Positions 1 through 8,041 of a stretch of DNA of 64,000 nt are shown here, one piece after another. The position numbers and the translations under genes are program-made. Position 1 is the stretch's first letter, and the number at the start of each line of letters is the position of its first letter. A model generated the notes under the pieces. It did no database searches and was not told the origin of the DNA. It saw only the letters and a program-made list of their open reading frames with translations. This stretch comes from a virus. The stretch spans positions 62,001 through 126,000 of the IMG/VR virus record IMGVR_UViG_3300029267_004887. One strand, written 5' to 3'.

Positions 1-1
1 A

Positions 2-331
2 AAGAAATTCATCGGTGTGCCAACGTGGGAAGATTGCACCATGACCAGGGGGATACTCCTTGGGGACACAACGTTCTATGATTGGGCGGTGAACAAGTAT
101 CTGAACAAAAAGCCGTTCAGGACTGATTTCACGGTCAGTTTGTACAATCAAGAGGGCGATGGATGGGGCGATGCTGATAGTGAGGAACCAGCAAGGTCGA
201 TCATTATGAGGAACTGTATCCCGCAGAGTGTCAAGCTGATGGGTGACTTGGATGCCAGTGCTTCGGACATAAACGTCCAAGAGATCACATGTGCGGTTGA
301 GTCTGTAGAACTGGATGCTCCTAATCCCTAG
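2..331 (+). CDS. Tail tube protein (T4 gp19-like), 5' truncated by window edge
   Basis: The reading frame is open from base 2, so the true start lies upstream and only about the last 109 residues are visible. The visible start KKFIGVPTWEDCTMTRG, followed by a FYDW..NKY segment and a C-terminal VQEITCAVESVEL strand, fits the gp19/major tail tube family (family knowledge). These proteins polymerise into the inner tube through which DNA passes. The next gene looks like a second tube-type protein and the tail chaperone and tape measure follow, the usual order in contractile-tailed phages. The internal GTG at 17 is unlikely to be the start because family sequence continues upstream of it. Confidence 0.75.
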   Translation, partial: KKFIGVPTWEDCTMTRGILLGDTTFYDWAVNKYLNKKPFRTDFTVSLYNQEGDGWGDADSEEPARSIIMRNCIPQSVKLMGDLDASASDINVQEITCAVESVELDAPNP

Positions 332-345
332 CAGATAGGTAATTC

Positions 346-1056
346 ATGCCACGAGGTATGCTCAGTGACGAGCTGCGAGTTCACGAATTCCATTTACTTG
401 ACGTAGATTGGTCGTTCTCGGTACCTCCTTTTGTATTGTTTCCCACAGCTGGATTTTCTTCGATCACGATGCCCGAGATGTCGATAGAGAGTGAAGAGAT
501 TCGTGAGGGGACGAGTAATTTTATTCATCATGTATTGGGCAAGGCCAGTATGAATAGCATTACGTTGCAAAAGGGGGTTACTCCGTTCAATAGCGATTTT
601 TGGCGATGGACGGTGGCTTGTCTCAATGGGAACAATACAGATTCTTCTTATGGTGTGACGAGTTTTTTGGCAGATCTTGCTGGTGCGGTAGCGTTGCAGG
701 GGCTTCCTCCTGTGCCTGGTAAGCGCCGGAACATGCTGATCATGCATGGTACAGGGATCTCTCCAGAAGGCTTGGTAGAGAGCATGAACAAGGGCTCAGG
801 GGTGGATGCAGTGAAGGGTGCTGCGTTGCTTCCAGCGGCTGGTGTGGCAGCTCTTACTGATCAGTTAGCTGCTTGGACAAACGGCATGGTCGATGTGGGC
901 ATCACGTCGATTCCTGGCAAGGTGTATATGCTGTTTGATTGTTTACCAACTCGGTACAAGCCGGGGAGTGATTTTGACGCGAGTGCGACAGCAGTGAGCA
1001 TCGAAGAGTTGGAGATTGTGTTCAGTCATTTTGAGGAATTTTCCTTAGCTGGATAG
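346..1056 (+). CDS. Second tail tube-like (gp19-family) protein
   Basis: A 236-residue protein starting 14 bases after the tube gene with a short AGGT-type ribosome site. Residues 35-95 (SSITMPEMSIESEEIREGT, then MNSITLQKGVTPFNSDFWRW) follow the beta-strand pattern of gp19/conserved phage tail proteins, with the typical 'SITLQKG...FWRW' element. The middle (about 110-180) is Ala/Gly-rich and not recognisable. Contractile systems often encode a second tube paralogue that starts or ends the tube, and that is the likely role here (inference). It could instead be a specialised tube-terminator protein. Confidence 0.6.
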   Translation: MPRGMLSDELRVHEFHLLDVDWSFSVPPFVLFPTAGFSSITMPEMSIESEEIREGTSNFIHHVLGKASMNSITLQKGVTPFNSDFWRWTVACLNGNNTDSSYGVTSFLADLAGAVALQGLPPVPGKRRNMLIMHGTGISPEGLVESMNKGSGVDAVKGAALLPAAGVAALTDQLAAWTNGMVDVGITSIPGKVYMLFDCLPTRYKPGSDFDASATAVSIEELEIVFSHFEEFSLAG

Positions 1057-1066
1057 AGGTGTCGTC

Positions 1067-1261
1067 ATGGAAGATCATGAGCGGTTTGATGAAATCACGA
1101 CGAGTGCGGCTGTGCCACCTATTGTAAAACCTTTTGCGGTAGTTCGTAAGCGGTTTCCAGCAACGTTGTCTGGTGTGGTTGACATGTTGAGAAAGAAAAA
1201 GAAGCGGATAGCCAAGCGTTTTTCCAAAGAGTTCAGTCCTCCAAATCCTCCAAGAGTTTAA
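1067..1261 (+). CDS. Small basic hypothetical protein in the tail module
   Basis: A 64-residue protein with an AGAGGTG ribosome site 7 bases upstream. It has an acidic N-terminus and a strongly basic C-terminal half (RKKKKRIAKRFSK) ending in a proline-rich tail. I do not recognise a family. Small proteins in this position, between tube and chaperone genes, occur in contractile phages and injection systems, but function cannot be inferred from sequence. It ends 23 bases before a good sigma70-type promoter, so it is probably the last gene of the upstream transcript segment. Confidence 0.6.
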   Translation: MEDHERFDEITTSAAVPPIVKPFAVVRKRFPATLSGVVDMLRKKKKRIAKRFSKEFSPPNPPRV

Positions 1262-1284
1262 TCGAAAAAAAAACGAGTGATTCC

Positions 1285-1314
1285 TTGATTTGCCCATTGT
1301 GTGGCTAATATACT
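1285..1314 (+). promoter_or_regulatory. Sigma70-type promoter
   Basis: TTGATT at 1285-1290 and TATACT at 1309-1314 are separated by 18 bases, close to the consensus for both boxes. It sits in the 79-base gap before the ribbon-helix-helix gene at 1341, and transcription would start near 1321, just upstream of the AGGGAGGTG ribosome site. It would drive the RHH gene and, through it, the tail chaperone and tape measure genes. Confidence 0.6.
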
Positions 1315-1340
1315 CCTATCATACGTCAGGGAGGTGTACG

Positions 1341-1544
1341 ATGGGACAAGATGGATCGGATGAGGAAAAAGGATTTTCGTCGACTGGAAAGGTGCGTTTA
1401 AGCATGTGGTTGACGAAACGTCAGCATTCGGAGTTGAAGGAATTGGCTATGTATGATGGACGGACAGTGAGTGATATTATTCGACAACTTGTAGGTATGC
1501 ATCTAAGGGATGAACAAACGAGAAAGGTAGAAGAACATGGATAG
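1341..1544 (+). CDS. Ribbon-helix-helix (CopG/Arc-like) DNA-binding protein
   Basis: A 67-residue protein; ATG at 1341 is chosen because AGGGAGGTG lies just upstream, although the frame stays open further 5'. Residues 17-60 show the RHH pattern: a short strand (KVRLSMWLT), then helix A (KRQHSELKELAMYDGR), a turn, and helix B (TVSDIIRQLVGMHL). RHH proteins bind DNA as dimers and commonly repress their own promoter (family knowledge). Here the gene lies directly behind its own promoter, inside the tail assembly region, and overlaps the chaperone gene by 8 bases. It is therefore a candidate local regulator, which is inference. Confidence 0.6.
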   Translation: MGQDGSDEEKGFSSTGKVRLSMWLTKRQHSELKELAMYDGRTVSDIIRQLVGMHLRDEQTRKVEEHG

Positions 1545-2343
1545 GACGAATATTGAGGATGCGAAAGTTCCTGTTAAAGAGTTTACGTTGCCTCGTGGTT
1601 TTTTGTTAGCCGACGAAGGGGAGACTTTCGTGTTGAATCGTGCGGAAGTTAGAGAGATGACAGGCTACGAGGAGGATATTATTGCCAACGATAATGTGTC
1701 GTTCAGTAAACGGATGCATGATTTGGTGGGAAATTGCTTGGTGTCGTTATCTGATGGAGATGGTCATTCCATCATAGATTCAAAACGGTTGAAAAGAATA
1801 TCTGGGCAATTGCTTATGTCGGATTTGATGGTGGCAATTTTCCGGATCAGGGAAGCAACGGTAGGTAGTGAGATTAGGCAAAGAGTCAGATGTCCAGAGT
1901 GCACTAATGATGAGGGAAAACCGTATACCTGGACTGCCATTTTGAATCTCAGTGATTTTGTTGGATTGCCGGTAAAGGGTGATCCGCTTGCAAACGTGAG
2001 AGAGTTCACAACTAGCAGGCAGAACAAGGTTACATGGGAGATGATGACAGGTGAGATGGAATTACAGAGTGGCAAGATAAAGAATGCGAGAGAGCGAGCG
2101 ACAAATGCTTTGCTGATCAGAGTGAAAAGTTTCAACGAAGAGACTGACTATAAAAAGATCAAAGAATCGCTTAAACGTCTGTCGGCAGTAGAGCGGCAAG
2201 AGATACGAAGACAATTTGATTCAGAGGGCGGAATAGAGACAGATTTCGAGTGTGTGTGCAGGAATTGTGGTCATGAATTCATGACGACATTGGAGATAGG
2301 GGGTGCTCAGTTTTTCTCCCCTTTTGTCGAGTCGAGCGATTAG
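1537..2343 (+). CDS. Tail assembly chaperone / gp26-like baseplate protein, zero-frame product
   Basis: 268 residues. The central RIREATVGSEIRQRVRCPEC segment and two cysteine pairs (CPEC near residue 120, CRNC near 242) match the T4 gp26-type 'base plate protein' family, which occupies the tail-chaperone position before the tape measure gene. Its last codons contain a canonical slippery heptamer (CCCTTTT, 2319-2325), and the -1 frame beyond it remains open to 2468. The short product would be made most of the time and the extended one by frameshifting. Chaperones of this kind bind the tape measure protein during tail assembly (family knowledge). The cysteine pairs suggest a bound zinc. Confidence 0.7.
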   Translation: MDRTNIEDAKVPVKEFTLPRGFLLADEGETFVLNRAEVREMTGYEEDIIANDNVSFSKRMHDLVGNCLVSLSDGDGHSIIDSKRLKRISGQLLMSDLMVAIFRIREATVGSEIRQRVRCPECTNDEGKPYTWTAILNLSDFVGLPVKGDPLANVREFTTSRQNKVTWEMMTGEMELQSGKIKNARERATNALLIRVKSFNEETDYKKIKESLKRLSAVERQEIRRQFDSEGGIETDFECVCRNCGHEFMTTLEIGGAQFFSPFVESSD

Positions 2344-2468
2344 AAGACGAGGTATTTTATTTGATGAGCGAATTGCACTTACCTTATGAGAGCATCATGG
2401 CTATGCCGTCTTCTCGTCGTTATCGTGCGATCAAAGCGCATGAAGATTATATATTGCAAGCGAGTTAA
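1537..2468 (+). CDS. Tail assembly chaperone, -1 frameshift (GT-type) product
   Basis: Slipping -1 on CCCTTTT at 2319-2325 joins residue 263 of the upstream ORF to 47 further residues, for a total of about 310. The added part (CRVERLEDEVFYLMSELHL, then YESIMAMPSSRRYRAIK) has the sequence style of tail chaperone C-termini: a helix with 'FYL', then a 'MP..RR' motif. The junction falls just before the zero-frame stop. Without frameshifting, only a 34-codon ORF from ATG 2364 would remain, with no good ribosome site. The position between tube and tape measure genes is exactly where double-stranded DNA phages conserve such a shift. Confidence 0.7.
2319..2325 (+). promoter_or_regulatory. Programmed -1 ribosomal frameshift heptamer
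   Basis: C CCT TTT is read in the zero frame as CCT TTT and in the -1 frame as CCC TTT, satisfying the X XXY YYZ rule. It lies 15 bases before the zero-frame TAG. A T5 run at 2311-2315 is a weaker alternative. I did not find a strong downstream pseudoknot by eye. Confidence 0.65.
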
Positions 2469-2491
2469 TAAAAAAACAGGAGAGGTGCGAT

Positions 2492-2545
2492 ATGAGAAAA
2501 CGATGGATGTTACCGAGGGTTAGACATTGTAAAAAGGGTTGCTAA
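2492..2545 (+). CDS. Micro-ORF (17 codons), possible leader or tiny peptide
   Basis: An ATG at 2492 with an AGGAGAGGTG ribosome site 4-5 bases upstream opens a 17-codon frame encoding a basic peptide with two cysteines (RHCKKGC at the end). Its stop TAA overlaps the ATG of the next gene (TAATG at 2543-2547). Such an arrangement can couple translation of the downstream membrane-protein gene, which has no ribosome site of its own apart from this one. Whether the peptide itself has a role is unknown. Confidence 0.35.
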   Translation: MRKRWMLPRVRHCKKGC

Positions 2546-2937
2546 TGTCGCTTTTTTTATTTTTGCTCATAGGGTTTTCTGTGACCAATGCGTTGACTTT
2601 TCTTCATGTTTTTTTATGGTTTCGGACATTGGTTTCTGGTGTTTCTGACAAGAAGTTCGAACATATTGTTTCAAGAGACAATGACGATACTGTCCCTTAC
2701 AGTGTATTGAAACGTTTTACCCTGTTTCGATATGAGTATTTAGGAAGGCTTGTTCGGTGCCATGCGTGCATGGGGTTCTGGGTAGGCGTTTGTTTGTCAT
2801 TGCTACAGGGAGGGTTTATAACTGAGTATATGCAGTGTGCGTATGATTTGTTCTTTTTGTGGGATGGTTTCTTGCTTTCAGGTTCGAACTTTTTCATTTG
2901 GCTTATTGCTAGGAAACTAGGAGCTGAGGAGTTGTAA
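2545..2937 (+). CDS. Membrane protein with CxxCxGFWxG motif (DUF1360-like)
   Basis: 130 residues from ATG 2545, chosen over TTG 2539 because it overlaps the preceding micro-ORF stop. There is a strongly hydrophobic N-terminal segment (SLFLFLLIGFSVTNALTFLH), a polar loop, then CHACMGFWVGV leading into a second hydrophobic segment and a third near the C-terminus. The C-x2-C-x-GFW-x-G pattern resembles DUF1360-type integral membrane proteins (family knowledge, moderate match). It ends with TAATG overlapping the tape measure start. Its place between chaperone and tape measure is unusual, and its role is unknown. Confidence 0.55.
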   Translation: MSLFLFLLIGFSVTNALTFLHVFLWFRTLVSGVSDKKFEHIVSRDNDDTVPYSVLKRFTLFRYEYLGRLVRCHACMGFWVGVCLSLLQGGFITEYMQCAYDLFFLWDGFLLSGSNFFIWLIARKLGAEEL

Positions 2938-5900
2938 TGCCGCTGAATTTTGGTGGATTAGGGTTCGGTTTCGAGGTTTTCGACGATGGTGCTAAGAAAG
3001 CTGTCGAAGGCATCGGGAATGCTGTTTCTAGTTTATGGGATGATTTGAAGCGAGTTAGCGATGTGGGGCCTAAATTTGGTCGTACGTTAGCAGACGGATT
3101 GGGCAAGCTTGGTCAAAGGGGTGGCAAGGCGTTTGGTGCCATCTCCATGGCGATGGGCTCGATGATTGACAAAGCGATGAGTCCGGAATTGGATCATGCC
3201 TATTCGTCGATGTATACAGGGTTCAATAAATCCTTTTCGGCACTTACGGCTGGGATGAACATCACAGAGAAGGAGATGGCGAACGCCCGGAAAAAGATCG
3301 GTAGTGCTGCGTTTGGCATGGGCGAGGATATGGAGGGGGCAGCACGAGACTGGGTGGTCTTTCGCAAACAAGGTCTCGATCTGAATAAGGTATTGGGGAC
3401 GTCTGGGTTGACGGGGACGGTCAAGGGTTTGATCAAGGTCACCTCTGTTTACGATATTCAGGGGGAGCAGCTTGCTCAGGTAATGGGTAATCTGGTCAAG
3501 GGGTTTGGGTATACGGAAGAAGCTGTGGGGGGGTTGGCTGATAAGATTGTGGCATCGGGTAAAGTGTTCAACATGGGTAAGGATGCCATCCAATCATGGC
3601 CAGCTATTTTGGAATCTTTGAATGCGGAGTTGGCGGATTTTGGAAAGACTTTGAGTCCTGAAGAGATCGACAATATGACGTTGTCTATTGTTCAACTGGG
3701 TGGTGGGTTGAAGGAAGCTTTGGGGCTTGCGCCACAAGAGGCATTAGAACTTTCTCGCTCGATGTTTACGACGATTGCCGGAGAGCGAAAAAATATCATC
3801 AACATGTTTCGTGGGATGGGTGGTGAGTTTGGAGATATGGCCAAGGGGCTCATGGAAACAGGTGGTGATGTAAACAAGATGTTCGAGCTGATGTCGTCAG
3901 GTGATCCATTGAAATTCATGGATACTCTTCGTGCGATGTCTGCGGAAGCAGAGAAGCAAGGTGGGCAGACAGGGATTGCATTCCAGCGGTTGAGTGGAGT
4001 GATGAGTGAAGCGTTGGGTCCGGACGTCGCGTTTGCCATGAAGGGAAATTGGGATAAAGCGCAAGAGGCGATGGCGAAAATACCGGATGCGCTCAAGGGC
4101 TCGAAGGGGTTGTTTAAGAAGACAGCAGACGAACATTGGAAGTCTTCCATTACGGTTGGCGAGTCTTGGGATCGTATGATGGAATCGATGAAGGCCAAGT
4201 TGTTTGGGTTGAGTAGGAAAGAGGTAGGTACCTGGAAGAAGCAGATGCAATCTGGTTTCAAGGATACATTTCAGGTTGTTTCTACATTAGCTGGGGATGA
4301 CGGTCCTTTGGGTGAGCTGACGAGGAGGATGCTTGCTGTCAAGCGTGTGGGGCTCACAGCGCTCATACCTGGTCTCAGTGGCTTGGCTCCATTGCTTGGG
4401 GGTATTACGTCGTCAGCGATACCGATGCTCACAGCCATGGGCTCCATGGGGCTCACGTTTGGCAGTATTGGCAAGATGGCGCTGGGTGGTGGTCTATTGT
4501 TTGGCGTGTTCAAGCTTTTGACAGATGGTCCAGAAAAAGCTTGGGAGCAGATTTCTTCGTTTGGAGATAATTTTTCGAAGTTGTTTGATAAGTTGCCCAA
4601 GAAGACTCAAGAAAAGATCAACAAGATCAAAGAACAATTCAATGGGTTTTTGGATAACTTAAAAAGCGGCAAGGTGTTTGATAAGATTGGTAAGTTCTTC
4701 GACAAGATTCCTTTTGAGAAGATTTTTACTAAAGTTGGTGAGGTCTTTGTTGCTGTAGCAGGTGGACTTGGGAAACTTCTATCCAAGGTAGACTGGGAGT
4801 CGTTTGCCAAGATTACTTTTAAACTTATTGGCAAGGCAGTTGCGTCGGTTGGTGGTATTTTTACTGCGCTTTTCGGGGGTACAGATGGTGGGGTTGACGG
4901 GGCTCAAAAAGCTGGGATGAGCGATGCGTTTCTGGGTGTGGCCAAGATGTTGAAAGGTATCGTACTGGGTGCATTCAAGGGGATATGGGCTTCTGTTTTT
5001 GATGCGAAATCAATTGGCGAATCGATGAAAAAGCTTGCATCTATCGTAACGGTATCGTTGACGGGGTTGTTGGTTTTTTCTGGAAAGTTTCGAAAGGTGT
5101 TTACGGGTGGATTCCGTAATATGTTCAAAAGCATCAAAGGCATGGGGAAAATGATTGGCGGCGCTGGGATCTTTATGGGCGTCATGGAGGGGATGCAGCA
5201 AGTAGAAAAACGGATGAAGAGTATTGGCGATGTTATGGCAGATGATTTGATACCCGAATTTGCCAAGACTTCGATGGCTGGCAAAGAGGCGTTCAAGGGT
5301 GTCATGTCGACGATTGATGCAGCGTTGTTTGGATTACCAAGCATGATTGGGAAAGCGCTGGGCTTATCAGCTGACGGGTTTGATGAGTTTTATTTTGACA
5401 TGGTGGCAAGTGCTGAGAAGTTTTTTGCTCATGTTTTTCATGGCTTCAATTCATTGGTTGATGGCATGGGGATAAGTTGGGATACGTTTAAGAATATAGT
5501 AGCAGCTGGTTGGGAGTTTATAAAGGCTTCTGCTTCTTACGTTGGTAAATCACTAAAGAGTATGTGGGTTAATGTTGTCACTCATTTGGAGGGTACGTTT
5601 GATACATTTGTTACTGGTTTTCAGCGTATTTTTTTGAGAATGAGGCAGGGTATTGAGCTGGGTATGTTCAAAGTACGGGACGTTATTGCCAGGATCATAG
5701 AGAGTTTACCGCCAATAGCTCGCACGGAGTCGATGTCTGAATTTGCTTCTAGTTTTAAGAAGTTCAAAGAGGAGGTTGGTGGCGAAGAGGGGTTGAAGAA
5801 GCTTCAGAAGAAAGAAGCAAAGAGTTTTGAAAAACAGGCTGAAGAGCGAGAGGAATCACGAGCGACTGAGAGATTAGCAGCTCAGAAAGAGCAGACAGAA

Positions 5901-6377
5901 GCAGCGGCCAATGCAGTTGCTAAGGCGTTTTTGATCAAAGGTGCTTATACAGCTGGCGAGATGAAACAGAGAGAAAGTGTTCGAAAGAACATGGATGATT
6001 TAAATAGGGATTTGGCTGGCATAGATGAAGGTTTGGCTAAGACCAAAAAAGCGAATGAAGATGCCAAGAAGAGAGAAGCAGCGAAAACACAAGTAGAAGA
6101 GGAAGTGGCAGAGGTTGAAAAAGAATCGAAAAAAGGACGTGGGCGAAGGCGTAGAAAACAAGGTGGGGCAACAGAGGAAACCGTCAAAGACATGGTGGCA
6201 GTAGTAAAGAGTCAGCAAGCTGAGATGATTAAGAAGACGGAAATCTTACAATCAGCTGTAGAGGCGATGAAGAATAGTCCTATTGATTTGTATGTAACTG
6301 CGGAGTTAGACGGCAAGAAGGTTTCTAAAAACATACGCAAGCATGAAGTGAATGGAGCGATGGGAAGCGGGGTTTAG
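2937..6377 (+). CDS. Tail tape measure protein
   Basis: At 1146 residues this is the longest gene of the window, starting at ATG 2937 inside the previous stop. It has the tape measure profile: long helical stretches, an N-terminal chaperone-binding-type region, hydrophobic Gly/Ala-rich segments about residues 465-525 and 735-760 that could cross the host membrane at infection, and a Lys/Glu-rich coiled coil from about 935 to 1110. It directly follows the frameshifted chaperone gene, the conserved order. Its length sets tail length during tube polymerisation (family knowledge). No muralytic domain was recognised inside it. Confidence 0.85.
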   Translation: MPLNFGGLGFGFEVFDDGAKKAVEGIGNAVSSLWDDLKRVSDVGPKFGRTLADGLGKLGQRGGKAFGAISMAMGSMIDKAMSPELDHAYSSMYTGFNKSFSALTAGMNITEKEMANARKKIGSAAFGMGEDMEGAARDWVVFRKQGLDLNKVLGTSGLTGTVKGLIKVTSVYDIQGEQLAQVMGNLVKGFGYTEEAVGGLADKIVASGKVFNMGKDAIQSWPAILESLNAELADFGKTLSPEEIDNMTLSIVQLGGGLKEALGLAPQEALELSRSMFTTIAGERKNIINMFRGMGGEFGDMAKGLMETGGDVNKMFELMSSGDPLKFMDTLRAMSAEAEKQGGQTGIAFQRLSGVMSEALGPDVAFAMKGNWDKAQEAMAKIPDALKGSKGLFKKTADEHWKSSITVGESWDRMMESMKAKLFGLSRKEVGTWKKQMQSGFKDTFQVVSTLAGDDGPLGELTRRMLAVKRVGLTALIPGLSGLAPLLGGITSSAIPMLTAMGSMGLTFGSIGKMALGGGLLFGVFKLLTDGPEKAWEQISSFGDNFSKLFDKLPKKTQEKINKIKEQFNGFLDNLKSGKVFDKIGKFFDKIPFEKIFTKVGEVFVAVAGGLGKLLSKVDWESFAKITFKLIGKAVASVGGIFTALFGGTDGGVDGAQKAGMSDAFLGVAKMLKGIVLGAFKGIWASVFDAKSIGESMKKLASIVTVSLTGLLVFSGKFRKVFTGGFRNMFKSIKGMGKMIGGAGIFMGVMEGMQQVEKRMKSIGDVMADDLIPEFAKTSMAGKEAFKGVMSTIDAALFGLPSMIGKALGLSADGFDEFYFDMVASAEKFFAHVFHGFNSLVDGMGISWDTFKNIVAAGWEFIKASASYVGKSLKSMWVNVVTHLEGTFDTFVTGFQRIFLRMRQGIELGMFKVRDVIARIIESLPPIARTESMSEFASSFKKFKEEVGGEEGLKKLQKKEAKSFEKQAEEREESRATERLAAQKEQTEAAANAVAKAFLIKGAYTAGEMKQRESVRKNMDDLNRDLAGIDEGLAKTKKANEDAKKREAAKTQVEEEVAEVEKESKKGRGRRRRKQGGATEETVKDMVAVVKSQQAEMIKKTEILQSAVEAMKNSPIDLYVTAELDGKKVSKNIRKHEVNGAMGSGV

Positions 6378-6378
6378 T

Positions 6379-6681
6379 ATGCCAGTAGTGATAAGAAAAG
6401 GTAGTTCTCGGTTGGTTCATTCAGATTTGCTGGTAGTCGATGGTATCGAGTTTTGGACCCGACCTGATTTGCCGACGATAGAGCCGGATATTTCTGACGA
6501 ATATCATGTGATCGACGAATCAGATCGGTCGGATATAATTTCGAGAAAAAAATACAAACGTGATGATTGGTGGTGGGTATTGGCGCACAGGAACAACTAT
6601 CGATTGTTGCCGGATGATTTGGTTACTGGCCATACGGCGGTAGTACCGAGGGCGTCTTTGGTGAGAAAGAGTTTGTTCTAG
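6379..6681 (+). CDS. LysM-like tail/baseplate protein (gp53 or gpX type)
   Basis: 100 residues from ATG 6379, two bases after the tape measure stop. An in-frame ATG at 6352 would overlap the upstream gene and has no better ribosome site. Residues 45-95 (YHVIDESDRSDIISRKKYKR, then WWWVLAHRNN and LPDDLVTGHTAVVP) follow the LysM-like layout of small baseplate/tail proteins: start strand, 'D...I..K.Y', 'WW.LA..N' and a final 'L..G....P'. Such proteins sit at the tail-baseplate junction. The stop TAG overlaps the GTG start of the hub gene. Confidence 0.6.
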   Translation: MPVVIRKGSSRLVHSDLLVVDGIEFWTRPDLPTIEPDISDEYHVIDESDRSDIISRKKYKRDDWWWVLAHRNNYRLLPDDLVTGHTAVVPRASLVRKSLF

Positions 6682-8039
6682 TGTCTTTCAGGAGTTTATT
6701 TATCGATGGTCGGATTTCTAATCCAGCGACTGGCAGGTTTACAGATCTGAAAATAAAAGGTGAAGAGACCTTGCCTTATTTGGAGAGTGTATCGATTGAT
6801 TTGGAGAGAGGTGCGAATTTAAATATCAGCATAACACTTGCTCCTCCTTATGAAAAAGCGATTGAATTGATTTCGAAAGATAATGAATGGCTCAGGTTGG
6901 GCAACACGTTAGGGGTAAGGTGGGGTTATTCTGATATGCCTGGGGCCATATCTGATTGGTATTATGGTTTCATGCAAATGCCGGAAGTATCGTTTGGTGA
7001 GGAGATTTCGATAACGATTCCTGCAACGACATTGGCTTGGAATGCAGATCGGGTAGAGAGGGTCAGGAGTTGGGCATCTGAGGAGTCTCCTCGGACATTT
7101 CGAGAGGTAGCGACAGAGATAGCAGAGAGATATGGGCTGAAGGTTGAATTTGGAGAGTTGAGCAAAAACGTGAAGTCGATGGTTGATGAACCACAGACGT
7201 CCATGGTGCAAGGTGGACGGACTGATATGCAATTTTTGCTTCAGGAGTCTGAAAAATTTGGGATTCGGATGATTTCTCGCAATCAGTTTTTGTATTTTGT
7301 TGATGCAGCAGCTCCGTTACCTGGTTATCCGGATGTGAATGCAACGTTTCAAATGTATGGAAAGATTGACATTTGGAACAATATTTTTCCAATGACGTCT
7401 TTCGATCCCGAGTCGATGGGTGCTCTTTTTATTCGACAGTTTCAGGGGACGAATACATTGGCTTATGGTCCAAACGATGATCCTGAAGTGGAGAAGGATC
7501 CGAGTGTATCGACGGACAAGACAGCTCAAGTTGCTGCTTTTACGTCCAAGGAAACTGTTGCTGCACCGCCAGATGTCGACGGTAAGCCTCCTCAGAAGAT
7601 GGGGGATGTGAAGACTAAGGCAACAATCAAAGTCGATTCTGCTGGCGATGAGGGGGGTAGGATTATGTGTCTACCCTTGAACGGCAAGGAGACGAAAGGT
7701 TTTATCGATGGGATATTATCTGGGGTGAGAGAATCGACAGCGGAAGATCATGGTATTTCGGCTGGGTTTAGTTGTTTTGCTGTACCCAATTTGATTCCTG
7801 GCATGTTTGTCAGGCTTCAGGGAATAGGCGATTATTTTTCCGGAACGTACATGTTGAACAAAATCAGTATCAAGCTAGATAGCAGTGGGGGGGAGATGGA
7901 TTGCCAGGCATTTGGAAGAGGTTTTCCGAGTGTCAACAGAGATCTTGATCCTTTTGCTGCGACGGTTGAAAAACATGTAGAGCCTGTTGTGGACAAGTGG
8001 TTTGATGCATTGTTGACTGATACCAAGAAACCGGAATAA
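6681..8039 (+). CDS. Baseplate hub protein (gpD / gp27-like late control D)
   Basis: 452 residues with a GTG start overlapping the previous stop by one base. The N-terminal region (about 20-110) has the hub-type strand sequence ending in WYYGFM, followed by a gpD-like middle with FREVATEIAERYGL near 130 and 'TDMQFLLQESEKFGIRM' near 180, the signature of the phage late control D/VgrG N-half fold. The C-terminal part (350-430) has 'GVREST...GFSCFAVPNLIPGM...G.GDYFSGTYMLNKIS', typical of hub barrels that dock the tail tube. It forms the trimeric hub with the spike gene that follows. Confidence 0.75.
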   Translation: MSFRSLFIDGRISNPATGRFTDLKIKGEETLPYLESVSIDLERGANLNISITLAPPYEKAIELISKDNEWLRLGNTLGVRWGYSDMPGAISDWYYGFMQMPEVSFGEEISITIPATTLAWNADRVERVRSWASEESPRTFREVATEIAERYGLKVEFGELSKNVKSMVDEPQTSMVQGGRTDMQFLLQESEKFGIRMISRNQFLYFVDAAAPLPGYPDVNATFQMYGKIDIWNNIFPMTSFDPESMGALFIRQFQGTNTLAYGPNDDPEVEKDPSVSTDKTAQVAAFTSKETVAAPPDVDGKPPQKMGDVKTKATIKVDSAGDEGGRIMCLPLNGKETKGFIDGILSGVRESTAEDHGISAGFSCFAVPNLIPGMFVRLQGIGDYFSGTYMLNKISIKLDSSGGEMDCQAFGRGFPSVNRDLDPFAATVEKHVEPVVDKWFDALLTDTKKPE

Positions 8040-8041
8040 GC

